Notes: generated by a model not told the origin, from the sequence alone. Shown: positions 52,491 to 60,117, counted from the stretch's first letter. The stretch: DNA of 64,000 nucleotides from Streptosporangium roseum DSM 43021 (GCF_000024865.1 NC_013595.1:7936001-8000000), one strand, 5' to 3'. Program-made: numbers and translations.

Positions 52491-53152
52491 CGCGAGGAAC
52501 CTGCGTGCAGAGCTTCCCGCGTCCACTGGTGTCGTGGCTGCGTGTGCAGATGCCAGTAGTGCTCGGCGATGTCGTCTGGGTCGAAGTCGGTGCCAGGTGC
52601 GACCGGACCGTCCACGGTGACGCTCGCCACGTGCACTCCGGCCGGGCCGTACTCTTGGTCGAGCAGCGTGACCAGGGTACGGACACCTGCCTTGCCCAGG
52701 GAGAGGCTCACATACTGCGGCTTGGGCTCGGGCATGCCGCCGGTGATGAGGATCGTTCCATGCCCGCGTGCCGCCATGGCGGGCGCGACGTGAGCCGCGG
52801 CGTTGAGCGCGCCGACCACGTTCACCGCCCAGGCCTCCATGTGGCCGCGTACCGACAGCTCGCCCGGCGCGTCCGCCTGGATGATCGCGGCGTTGTAAAC
52901 GACGACGTCCGGCACACCGTACTCGCGGACAGCCTCGTCGAGCGCGGCGTTCAACCCGGCCTGGTCGGTGCTATCGGCCTCCAACGTGACAACTGGGACA
53001 TCACTGGGAGCAACCGCCTTGGCCGCTGCACGCAACGTCCGGGCGCTCCGGGCGATCAGCACGATCGGCAGCCCTTCCCTGGCGAACCGACGAGCCACCG
53101 CCTGTCCGATCCCCGGACCTGCACCAATGATCACGGCACTCGACATCGACAT
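52487..53152 (-). CDS. SDR family oxidoreductase, atypical
   Basis: 221-aa short-chain dehydrogenase-like protein. Cofactor motif GAGPGIG and NADP-type Arg in LIARSARTL are present, as is VVYNAAIIQADAPG at the NAG position. The active site is unusual: ILITGGMPEPKPQYVSLSLG has Tyr but the +4 residue is Ser-Leu-Gly-Lys (YVSLSLGK), so the canonical YxxxK is not kept. Substrate unknown. Divergent from a MerR gene across a 78-base region with a 14-bp palindrome. A fragment of a paralogue lies at 44875. Confidence 0.87.
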   Translation of the reverse strand: MSMSSAVIIGAGPGIGQAVARRFAREGLPIVLIARSARTLRAAAKAVAPSDVPVVTLEADSTDQAGLNAALDEAVREYGVPDVVVYNAAIIQADAPGELSVRGHMEAWAVNVVGALNAAAHVAPAMAARGHGTILITGGMPEPKPQYVSLSLGKAGVRTLVTLLDQEYGPAGVHVASVTVDGPVAPGTDFDPDDIAEHYWHLHTQPRHQWTREALHAGSSR

Positions 53153-53185
53153 ACTCCTTGCTTCTGGATCAGCGATACTCGTGAC

Positions 53186-53215
53186 GGTATGGCGTCACAT
53201 CGATGTGAAGGTCAA
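53186..53215 (-). promoter_or_regulatory. MerR-type promoter of the SDR-NTF2 operon
   Basis: On the minus strand TTGACC (53215-53210), then a spacer of 18-19 bases carrying the perfect palindrome TCACATCGATGTGA (53195-53208), then CATACC/ATACCG. This is the expected architecture for activation by the divergent MerR protein. Confidence 0.75.
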
Positions 53216-53230
53216 GGGGGAGGGAGCTGG

Positions 53231-53599
53231 ATGCGGATCGGCGACCTGGCTCACGAGACTGGGGTGAACAGGCGGCTGTTGCGCTACTACGAGGAGCAGG
53301 GCCTGCTCAGGCCGGTCCGCCTGGACAACGGCTACCGCGAATACACCAAGGCGGACATCGCGACGGTGCGCAACATCCGCGCCCTGCTCGCCGCCGGGCT
53401 TTCCACCGCTGTCATCGCCCGGGTCCTGCACTGCATGCACGGAGGTGACGAACTGCTCGTGCCGTCCGGCTGCCCGACCTTCATCGAGGACTTGCGGCGC
53501 GAACGCGCCCACATCGCCGAGATGATCAGTCAGCTCCAAGGTTCGCAGGGGATCCTGGACGCGTTCCTCGACGCGGCGCTACACGGTCTCCGGAGGTGA
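53231..53599 (+). CDS. MerR family transcriptional regulator
   Basis: 122-aa regulator. The N-terminal winged helix reads MRIGDLAHETGVNRRLLRYY and EEQGLLRPVRLDNGYREYTK, followed by a dimerisation helix (RRERAHIAEMISQLQGSQGI). A single Cys pair, LHCMHGG and SGCPTF, could sense metal or redox stress, although these positions differ from SoxR and CueR. GGGGGAGGGAG precedes ATG 53231. The palindromic 18-19 bp spacer promoter in front of the SDR gene is its probable target. Confidence 0.92.
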   Translation: MRIGDLAHETGVNRRLLRYYEEQGLLRPVRLDNGYREYTKADIATVRNIRALLAAGLSTAVIARVLHCMHGGDELLVPSGCPTFIEDLRRERAHIAEMISQLQGSQGILDAFLDAALHGLRR

Positions 53600-53613
53600 G
53601 CCGGCCGAGGGTG

Positions 53614-53820
53614 ATTGCGTTACGACACAGCTTCGTATCACTGCTCTCCGACGACGGCGACCTATCCATAGACGAGATCGCAAAACTGTGCGGACACGCC
53701 GGCACAACCGTGACCGAGACCGTCTATCGACACCAGATCCGGCCCGTCATCCAAACCGGCGCTCCGGCCATGAATCGCATCTTCGACGACCTCACGAACG
53801 TCCAGCGGTTCGTCGGCATG
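53614..53820 (+). pseudogene. Tyrosine integrase C-terminal remnant
   Basis: Coding remnant with ALRHSFVSLLSDDG (box II arginine), IDEIAKLCGHAGTTVTETVY (second histidine and the nucleophilic tyrosine) and RHQIRPVIQTGAPAMNRIFD. The upstream two thirds of an integrase are missing; the preceding DNA is the intact MerR gene. The frame continues to 53883 through the terminator. It marks the former end of an integrated element. Confidence 0.75.
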
Positions 53821-53848
53821 TCACTCAGTTTGTCACTCAGAAGATCAA

Positions 53849-53881
53849 AAAGGCCACTTCCAATCACCGGAAGTGGCCTTT
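53849..53881 (+). terminator. Perfect hairpin after the integrase remnant
   Basis: 13-bp stem AAAGGCCACTTCC (53849-53861) with GGAAGTGGCCTTT (53869-53881), seven-base loop and flanking A/T. Typical integrase-gene terminator. Confidence 0.85.
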
Positions 53882-53888
53882 GACCTGG

Positions 53889-53975
53889 GTGGGGTTTTCA
53901 CGAGCTGGTCTGACCTGGAACGGCGTGGAGGCTCGGAAGATCGCTTTCCAGGATCCTTGTGATCGCTTCCCTGGA
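53889..53975. repeat. Repeat related to the right flank of element C
   Basis: Shares GTGGGGTNTTCACGA, then GGAAGATCGCTTYCC and TGATCGYTTCCC with 51896-51980. A weaker relative is seen at 49195-49245. In all cases it follows a hairpin by a few bases. Confidence 0.6.
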
Positions 53976-54120
53976 GGGAGGAGGGAAGTTCATCGTTCTA
54001 GGTCCGCAGCCGAAGGCCCAGCGAATGTCGCCGGCATCCGTCGAGGGCCTTCTTCGATTGATCACGGCGCCATCAAAGCAGGCCGGTATGTGCCTGATGC
54101 GTAGTTAGTGTGGAGGTCCG

Positions 54121-54267
54121 GTGCAAGGCGGCTCGGGCATGGACCCGGAACTGGCTTTGGCTTCGTTGCGGAAGTTGTGGCCTGAGAGCAAGGAAGATCT
54201 TGTGATGTGTCTGCATTCGCGTGGCTTTCGTGCCTACAGTGTGGAGTTGCAACTATTCGGTGAGTGA
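54121..54267 (+). CDS. Small hypothetical protein, 48 aa
   Basis: GTG start with GGAGG five bases upstream. The product is MDPELALASLRKLWPESKED in its middle, then LVMCLHSRGFRAYSVELQLF. Codon third positions are much less GC-rich than in neighbouring genes (TTG, AAG, GAT and CTT are common), so it looks foreign. It lies in the integration scar. No family recognised. Confidence 0.45.
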   Translation: MQGGSGMDPELALASLRKLWPESKEDLVMCLHSRGFRAYSVELQLFGE

Positions 54268-54316
54268 GTAAGCCGGAGTGCGGCGAGGCGCTGGGGTCAT
54301 CGAGCCTGAGGGGGCG

Positions 54317-54946
54317 ATGGTGCCATCACGGTTTGAGCAGATCAGCGTCGCTCAGCTTGTTGAGCGGCTGGACGATGAGGAAGCTCAGGCGCGGCAAGAG
54401 GTCGTGGCGTGGCGCGAGAAAATCGCCGAGGCCGAGGAGCGACTGGAGCAGCTGACGGCGGTTCGGCGCACCTTGGCCAGGTTGCAGGCCAAAGACGAGG
54501 TGTCGAGCCGGAACCCCGTGGAGGATCTCCGGGCGAAGAGCGCGGCGAGTGGCGATTCCGAGCCGGAAGTGCTCGATCAGAACGCCCGGGGCTCGCACCA
54601 GTTGGTCACCGGTGAGGCTGACCGTCAAAGCCCCGCCGGGTCTCGTCACCTTCAGCCGGTGCCGTTCATGGGAGCTCCGGACACTCTTGCTGCCGCGTGG
54701 CCCTCGTTGACCGGTATTAACCGGTAGGTCGTCATCATGTTGGCCTCAGCAGGTCGCCCGATGCGCGCCACGGAGGTCGCGATGGCGTTGGGCGAGCCGG
54801 ATATTCACAAGCGGGTGGAGGTCGTCCGAACTCGTCTCAAGCGTCTGATCGACAAAGGATGGCTGGCCGAACACCAGCGCGGGCAGTTCTCGATCGTTGA
54901 GGGCCTCAACGGTGCCGCGCTGAACGGGGCCGCCGCTGACCATTGA
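54317..54946 (+). pseudogene. Coiled-coil plus winged-helix protein gene interrupted by in-frame TAG
   Basis: The first part (54317-54727) begins MVPSRFEQISVAQLVERLDD and forms a coiled coil (EEAQARQEVVAWREKIAEAE). The second part (54737-54946) is a winged helix: MLASAGRPMRATEVAMALGE, then RVEVVRTRLKRLIDKGWLAE. Both lie in one frame, separated only by TAG 54725-54727. Intact proteins with this two-domain plan are common in Streptosporangiales near mobile DNA. Either the gene is dead or the two halves are made separately; ATG 54737 has no clear ribosome site. Confidence 0.65.
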
Positions 54947-55010
54947 TGAGTTTGTCGTCATCCTTCTGGCTGCAAGGGGTTCAGCCGAGTGGTCAGGGTC
55001 GACGACAAGA

Positions 55011-55043
55011 GGGTGCCGCCGAGAGTTCAGCTCGGCGGCACCC
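55011..55043. terminator. Hairpin after the coiled-coil/winged-helix gene
   Basis: Perfect 13-bp stem GGGTGCCGCCGAG (55011-55023) with CTCGGCGGCACCC (55031-55043), seven-base loop. Together with 55050-55230 this covers the gene-free gap, in which nothing else is seen. Confidence 0.75.
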
Positions 55044-55235
55044 GGGTTGCGTGAGCGCCCTGCAGGTCTAACTGACGGTGGCTCGCGCGCTTCTGGGCGT
55101 AACGCGCGATGCGGTCGCTTGGGGGCCGTCGAGCCTATTTCGCCTTCCCTGTCCGATGCCCGGCAGAGCGGAAAGAGGACGATGATGCCTGTCATACCTG
55201 TCGATGGTCGATCACCAACCGCGCCACCTGCTGCC

Positions 55236-55496
55236 TTACGAGGTGGTGGGCCACAGCGGCTGCCCGAGGGCGGTCTCCAGCAAGGCGATGGTGGCCACGT
55301 CCGGCCAAGACGTCCCGGCGAGCAGGTCGTTGATGGATTGTCGATTGACCCCGGACAGGGTGGCCAAGCCGCGCCGGCTCAGCTTGCGCGCGGCGAGTTC
55401 AGCGGTGAGTTTGGCGGCGATCGCCTGGACGACAATGGCGGCCGGGTGTCCGGCCAGGTCCGCGTGGGGCCAGGCCTGCGGGTTGTCGGCCAGGTC
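55236..55496 (-). pseudogene. 5'-truncated XRE-type helix-turn-helix regulator
   Basis: 86 codons end at TAA 55236-55238. After DLADNPQAWPHADLAGHPAA comes a Cro/CI-type domain: TAELAARKLSRRGLATLSGV, NRQSINDLLAGTSWPDVATI and ALLETALGQPLWP. The frame stays open upstream but lacks any start codon, and there the opposite strand begins to read as recombinase-like protein. The gene therefore seems cut by an insertion or rearrangement. The helix-turn-helix is convincing; regulatory activity is doubtful. Confidence 0.6.
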
Positions 55497-55510
55497 CCGG
55501 GGCGCGCGCC

Positions 55511-56134
55511 GACCGCTCCCCCTACAACGTGGAGCGGTTGCTGCACGCCACCACCCGGCTCGCCCTGTGGTGCCGCCACCGAGGTCTGCCAGATGATCCG
55601 GAGGTGTGGTTGCGGCACGAGACGATCGACGTGTTCGTCCTGACCGGCTGCACCGACCTGGCGCCGAGTTCGGCGCAGACCTATCGGGCCTGGCTGCGGC
55701 ATATGCGTGCCTCGCTGGCCTGGCTGGAACGCGGCGAGCTGCCGAAGATCTGCCGCCAGCAGACCGTCACTGTCAGCAAAGGCGACCTCGGTCATCTCGA
55801 CAAATCCCGTCAGGACCTGCCCTACCTCAGCCCCGCCTGGATCGGGACCTACAAAACTGTCCGCGCCAACACCGAGGGGATCAACGGCAGAGTCAAGGGG
55901 CACGACCTCGACCTCGGCGACCCCAAGAACCGGCTCGCCCACGGCCGCGTCGCCCAGACCATCCTGGCCGCGCTGATCGTCGCCGTCGCCAACGGCCACT
56001 TCCTCGACGCCTGGCGCCACACCCAGCAGCCTCCAGACGAGCCCGACACCTCGGCCGACGTCCTCGAGATCCCAGCAGAGCAGGTCGACCGCATGCCGCT
56101 CCCGGGTCGGAGCAGGCCGCCACCCATCCCATAA
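55511..56134 (+). pseudogene. Chimeric remnant: recombinase-associated N-terminus fused to transposase C-terminus
   Basis: Codons up to about 55740 read VERLLHATTRLALWCRHRGL and DDPEVWLRHETIDVFVLTGC, a block common at the N-terminus of actinobacterial phage-integrase-related proteins. From about 55750 the frame reads DLPYLSPAWIGTYKTVRANT and EGINGRVKGHDLDLGDPKNR with LAHGRVAQTILAALIVAVAN, typical of the end of a transposase-like family in Streptosporangiaceae. The join falls after AWLERGELPK. Two unrelated pieces were fused in frame by recombination; a working product is unlikely. Confidence 0.6.
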
Positions 56135-56306
56135 GCCGCAATTCAGATCACCCTGTCGCAACACCCAGTCTGGCGTCGGCTTCGCCATGCCCAACGACGC
56201 GAACTCGGTCCTCGACCAGCGATCTGGCACCACCTGGACCTTCCCGGGCACCCGCTCCGCAGCTCCCAAACCAGGACGAACCCGATTCGGAAACCCCTGA
56301 AACAAC

Positions 56307-56381
56307 AAGATCCCGCCTGATCGCGATGATCAGACGGGATCCCGTCAACTTCAGTCCAGCCGTCTCGAGAACGGCCCGCTG
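56307..56381. repeat. Double-hairpin intergenic element, copy D (at second tRNA-Ala 3' end)
   Basis: Hairpin 1: AGATCCCGCCTGATC with GATCAGACGGGATCC. The paired changes C-to-T and G-to-A against copy A keep the stem. Hairpin 2 is degraded on its left arm (AGCCGTCTCGAGAACGGCC). It abuts the 3' end of tRNA-Ala as copy A does. Confidence 0.8.
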
Positions 56382-56454
56382 TGGAGCTATGGGGATTCGA
56401 ACCCCAGACCTCCTCCATGCCATGGAGGCGCGCTACCAGCTGCGCCATAGCCCC
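56382..56454 (-). tRNA. tRNA-Ala (GGC), second copy
   Basis: All 73 positions are identical to the tRNA at 25024-25096: acceptor GGGGCTA/TAGCTCC, anticodon GGC in loop ATGGCAT, T arm GGTTCGAATCC. Upstream flanks of the two genes differ, whereas downstream flanks share the repeat element. Confidence 0.95.
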
Positions 56455-56473
56455 TTGCGACGCAGATCAAATC

Positions 56474-57904
56474 TTAGCCGACTTCGGACACCCCGCGCGC
56501 CATCATTCCGGAGACGAGGGCGACACCGGCGGAGGCCAGGGCGCTCACGGTGACGATCGCGAACGACAGGACGTAGGCGTCGCGGGACGGGAGGGCGGTC
56601 CCGGCGATGGTGATCGAGGTGAGGAGGGCGGCGGTGGCGGCGCCGGAGACGCTGCCGCCGATGGAGCGGACCAGGGAGTTGATCCCGCTGGCGATGCCGC
56701 TCTGGTCCATCGGCACATGCTGTACGGCCAGCGCGCCCAGCGCCGCGTAGGCGATCCCGAACCCGAGCCCCTGCAACGCGTTGGCGCCGATCAGATCGAG
56801 CACCGAGGCGTTGAAGATCGTGAACCAGCCGAATCCGGCCGCGCAGAGGGCGGCGCCGAGGGCGAGGGAGCGGGCCGGGCCGAGGCGGGCGGACAGGCGT
56901 CCGGACATGAAGGAGGACACCAGCATGGTCAGGGTGCTCGGCAGGGCGTAGACGCCGACGTCGAGGACCGATCCGCCGAAGCCGTATCCGGCCGACGAGG
57001 GCGTCTGGACGAAGCTGGAGATCAGGGTGAACGAGCCGAACATCGCGAAGCCCAGCAGCAGCGAGGCCAGGTTGGCCGGCAGGGAGCGGCGGCCGGCGAG
57101 CAGGTGGAGCCGGACCATCGGCGCCCGGATCCGGAGCTGGCTGAACACCCACACCGCGCAGAGCGCCGCCGCGCCCGCGAACAGGGCGACGATCCGCCCG
57201 GAACCCCACCCCCAGTCGTTGCCCTGGGAGATCGCCAGCAGCAGGCAGACCAGCCAGAGGGAGAGCAGCACCGCGCCGACGAAGTCGGGGCGGCCGCCGG
57301 CCCTGGCCCCGGTGTCGTGGGCGCTCAGCGCGATGAGCACGAGCGCCGCCGCGGCGAGCGCGGCGGTGATCCAGAAGACCGGGTGGTGGCTGGGGGTGCG
57401 GTCGGCGATGAGCCCGGTGACGATCATGCCGAGGTTGCCGCCGACGCCCATGGTGGCGCTGACCACGCCGATGGCCGTCATCACCCGGGTGCGCGGGAAG
57501 CTGTCCCTGATCATGCCGATGGCCAGCGGGATCAGCGCCGCCGACGCGCCCTGCAGGGCCCGCCCGGCGATCAGCACGGCCAGGGATCCGGACAGGGCGC
57601 AGATCACCGAGCCCACGACGAGCAGGCCGACGGTGAACAGGATCATGCGCTTCTTGCCGTACATGTCCCCCAGGCGGGACAGCAGGGGCGTGGCGACCGC
57701 GCCCGCGAGCAGCGAGGCGGTGAAGACCCAGGTGACCTCCGCCACCGGCACGCCCAGGGTGACCATCAGCCGGGGCAGCAGCGGGATCACCACGGTCTGC
57801 TGGACGGAGACGACCATTCCGGCTGTGGAGAGTGCCAGCAGGGTCAGCCAGAGCTGCCTGCCCTGCCGCGCCGCGCTCGGCTCGGCGACGGCTACTTCTG
57901 TCAC
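56474..57904 (-). CDS. DHA2 (EmrB/QacA-type) MFS drug exporter
   Basis: 476 aa, about fourteen membrane segments. The DHA2 signatures are VQQTVVIPLLPRLMVTLGV, the LSRLGDMYGKKRMILFTVGL motif A loop, and IAGRALQGASAALIPLAIG motif C-like helix. Substrates are probably amphipathic drugs; unknown here. GTG 57904 (VTEVAVAEPS) has AAAGGGG upstream. Divergent from the ECF41 sigma gene with a 110-base intergenic region. Confidence 0.93.
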   Translation of the reverse strand: MTEVAVAEPSAARQGRQLWLTLLALSTAGMVVSVQQTVVIPLLPRLMVTLGVPVAEVTWVFTASLLAGAVATPLLSRLGDMYGKKRMILFTVGLLVVGSVICALSGSLAVLIAGRALQGASAALIPLAIGMIRDSFPRTRVMTAIGVVSATMGVGGNLGMIVTGLIADRTPSHHPVFWITAALAAAALVLIALSAHDTGARAGGRPDFVGAVLLSLWLVCLLLAISQGNDWGWGSGRIVALFAGAAALCAVWVFSQLRIRAPMVRLHLLAGRRSLPANLASLLLGFAMFGSFTLISSFVQTPSSAGYGFGGSVLDVGVYALPSTLTMLVSSFMSGRLSARLGPARSLALGAALCAAGFGWFTIFNASVLDLIGANALQGLGFGIAYAALGALAVQHVPMDQSGIASGINSLVRSIGGSVSGAATAALLTSITIAGTALPSRDAYVLSFAIVTVSALASAGVALVSGMMARGVSEVG

Positions 57905-57977
57905 AGACCACCCCTTTGCCGCCCGCTTTGGCAATCAAATGGTAGATCGTATGAAGGAAACACCATCGGCCGGGTCA

Positions 57978-58005
57978 TGTCACGCCAGGGACACCGTGAT
58001 ACGTC
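57978..58005 (+). promoter_or_regulatory. ECF41-type promoter of the sigma factor gene
   Basis: TGTCAC (57978-57983), 18-bp spacer, CGTC (58002-58005), ten bases before the ATG at 58015. This agrees with the published ECF41 autoregulatory consensus (TGTCACA and CGTC). The short distance means a leaderless or nearly leaderless mRNA. Confidence 0.75.
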
Positions 58006-58014
58006 TTTACTCCT

Positions 58015-58902
58015 ATGGCCATCGAGCGCTTCGAGGAACACCGAGACCTGCTGACCGCGGTCGCCTACCGCGTCCTGGGCACCGTGACCGACGCCGAGGA
58101 CGTCGTCCAGGAGGCCTGGCTGCGCTGGTCGGGGGTGGACACGGCCGAGGTCGAGGATGACCGGGCCTACCTGATCAGGGTGACGACCCGGCTCTCCATC
58201 GACCGGCTGCGGCGGGTGAAGGCGCGGCGGGAGTCCTACGTCGGGCCGTGGCTGCCCGAGCTGGTCGGCGCCGTGCCCGACGTGGCCGAGCACGCCGAGC
58301 TGACCGCCTCGATCGAGCTGGCACTGCTGGTGGTGCTGGAGACCCTGTCGCCCCTGGAGCGCGCGGTGTTCGTGCTGCGAGAGGCGTTCGCCCTGCCGTA
58401 CGCGGAGATCGGCGAGATCATCGGCCGCACCGAGGCCACGGCCCGGCAGCTCGCCCGGCGGGCCAAGCAGCACGTGCGGGAGCGCAGGCCCCGCTTCGAG
58501 GTGGACCGCGCCGAGCGGCGCAGGCTGACCGAGCGGTTCGTCGGCGCGGCCTCCGACGGTGACCTGGACGCGCTGACCGCGATGCTCGCCCACGACGTGT
58601 CACTGGTCGGCGACGGCGGCGGGAAGGCCAAGGCCCCCGTCCGGGTCATCACCGGCTGCGAGAAGGTGGCGCGCTTCCTGCTCTCCGCCGCCTCGGCCAG
58701 GGGCGTGCGCAAGTTTCTGGAGTCGCTGGGCACCGGCCCGACCCCGGACATCGAGACGGCAGTGGCGGACGTCAACGGCGCGCCGGCGGCCGTGGTGACC
58801 GCCGGCGGGCGGCCGGTCTCGGTGTTCTCCCTGGTCATCCAGGACGGCCTGATCCAGACCGTCTTCCTGGTCGCCAACCCGGAGAAGATGTCGCGCCTGT
58901 GA
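58015..58902 (+). CDS. ECF41 (SigJ-like) RNA polymerase sigma factor with SnoaL-like tail
   Basis: 295 aa. Region 2 (RDLLTAVAYRVLGTVTDAED and VVQEAWLRW) and region 4 (LSPLERAVFVLREAFALPYA, IIGRTEATARQLARRAKQ) are followed by a 120-residue SnoaL-like domain. This C-terminal extension replaces an anti-sigma factor in the ECF41 group and tunes activity from within. It probably drives its own promoter and that of the next gene, both of which carry the same TGTCAC-18-CGTC motif. Confidence 0.94.
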   Translation: MAIERFEEHRDLLTAVAYRVLGTVTDAEDVVQEAWLRWSGVDTAEVEDDRAYLIRVTTRLSIDRLRRVKARRESYVGPWLPELVGAVPDVAEHAELTASIELALLVVLETLSPLERAVFVLREAFALPYAEIGEIIGRTEATARQLARRAKQHVRERRPRFEVDRAERRRLTERFVGAASDGDLDALTAMLAHDVSLVGDGGGKAKAPVRVITGCEKVARFLLSAASARGVRKFLESLGTGPTPDIETAVADVNGAPAAVVTAGGRPVSVFSLVIQDGLIQTVFLVANPEKMSRL

Positions 58903-58930
58903 TGTCACGGATGCCCCCGCCGGACGCGTC
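58903..58930 (+). promoter_or_regulatory. ECF41-type promoter of the FAD-dependent oxidoreductase
   Basis: TGTCAC (58903-58908, directly after the sigma gene stop), 18-bp spacer, CGTC (58927-58930), eight bases before ATG 58939. Spacing is identical to the promoter at 57978. Confidence 0.75.
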
Positions 58931-58938
58931 GTGAGGGC

Positions 58939-60117
58939 ATGACACGAGAGATAACCATCGTCGGCGGCGGGCTCGCGGGCCTCACCGCCGCCATCGCGTG
59001 TGCCGAGGGCGGCGCGCGGGTCACCGTCCACGAGTCGCACCGGACGCTCGGCGGCCGGGCCCGGAGCACCGCAGCGCCGTACATCGCCAACGACGGCACC
59101 CACGTCTTCTACTCCGACGGCGAGCCGTGGCGCTGGATGGCGGCCCGGGGACTGGTCCGGCCCTTCCGCAGGCCGGCGCCCGGCGTGCTCGCCAGGGCCA
59201 GATTCCGGTACGGCGACCGCCTCACCGCCAGGCCGCCCTGGGCGCTGCTGAGCGCGATCATCGCCAAGCGGCGGCTGCGGGCCCCGGTGGAGGAGGACTT
59301 CCGCACCTGGGGCGCCCGGCATCTCGGCGAGGAGGGGACGCGGGCGGCCGCGGGCCTGGTCGGCGTGATCACCTACGACGCCGATCCCGGGCGGCTGTCG
59401 GCGGCGTTCGTCTGGGAGCGGCTGCTGCGGGCCACCGCTCCGCGATATCCGGCACCGCGGTACGTCGTCGGCGGCTGGCAGCGGGTGGTCGACCGGATGA
59501 CCGCCCACGCGCGGGGGCTGGGCGTGCGGATCGAGACCGGCGCGCGGGTGGACCGCCTCCCCGAGGACACCCCGGTGATCGTGGCGACGTCGCTGGAGGC
59601 CGCCAGGACCCTGCTGGGCGACGAGTCGCTGCGCTGGGAGAGCGGCCGGGCGGTCCTGCTCGACCTCGGCCTCACCAGGCGTCCCGGGGACCTCTTCCTC
59701 GTCTCCGACCTGGACGAGGGCGGTTTCCTGGAGCAGTACACCCTGCCGGACGCCTCGCTCGCACCCGCCGGGCACGCCCTGTTCCAGCTGGAGATGCCGT
59801 CACGGCCGGGCGAGTCCAGGGCCGGCGCGATCGCCCGGGCGGAGCGGCTGGCCGACCTCGGGCTGCCCGGCTGGCGGAGCCGGACGACCTGGCGGCGGGA
59901 GGCCACCGCCGGGGGCCGGACCGGGGCCCTGGACCTGCCCGGACTGTCCTGGCGGGACCGGCCGGCGATCGACAGGGGGCACGGCGTCTGGCTGGCGGGG
60001 GACGCGGTCGCCGCCCCCGGCCTGCTCAGCGAGGTCTCCACGCACAGCGCGCTGGCGGCGGCGCGGTCCGCGCTCCAGGCGGCCGGACGCCGGCGTTCCC
60101 TGCCGGCCCGGCCGTGA
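58939..60117 (+). CDS. NAD(P)/FAD-dependent oxidoreductase (amine oxidase/phytoene desaturase-like)
   Basis: 392-aa flavoprotein. The N-terminal dinucleotide motif ITIVGGGLAGLTAAIACAEG and the VTVHESHRTLGGRARS glutamate/GGR segment bind FAD. A C-terminal GVWLAGDAVAAPGLLSEVST motif closes the FAD site. The middle is divergent, so the substrate is unknown. It takes the place of the COE-type (carboxymuconolactone decarboxylase, oxidoreductase or epimerase) target gene usually paired with ECF41 sigma factors, consistent with the ECF41 promoter in front. Confidence 0.9.
   Translation: MTREITIVGGGLAGLTAAIACAEGGARVTVHESHRTLGGRARSTAAPYIANDGTHVFYSDGEPWRWMAARGLVRPFRRPAPGVLARARFRYGDRLTARPPWALLSAIIAKRRLRAPVEEDFRTWGARHLGEEGTRAAAGLVGVITYDADPGRLSAAFVWERLLRATAPRYPAPRYVVGGWQRVVDRMTAHARGLGVRIETGARVDRLPEDTPVIVATSLEAARTLLGDESLRWESGRAVLLDLGLTRRPGDLFLVSDLDEGGFLEQYTLPDASLAPAGHALFQLEMPSRPGESRAGAIARAERLADLGLPGWRSRTTWRREATAGGRTGALDLPGLSWRDRPAIDRGHGVWLAGDAVAAPGLLSEVSTHSALAAARSALQAAGRRRSLPARP

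Noticed and set aside
56187..56300. 37-codon plus-strand frame beginning MPNDANSVLDQRSGTTW
   Set aside because: No ribosome site, no recognisable family and it lies in the decayed region between transposase remnant and tRNA; kept out for lack of support.
25024..56454. A 31-kb integrative element between the two tRNA-Ala genes
   Set aside because: The interval lacks intact integrase, relaxase or replication genes and contains housekeeping-type genes such as metE; only the right-hand 5 kb looks foreign.
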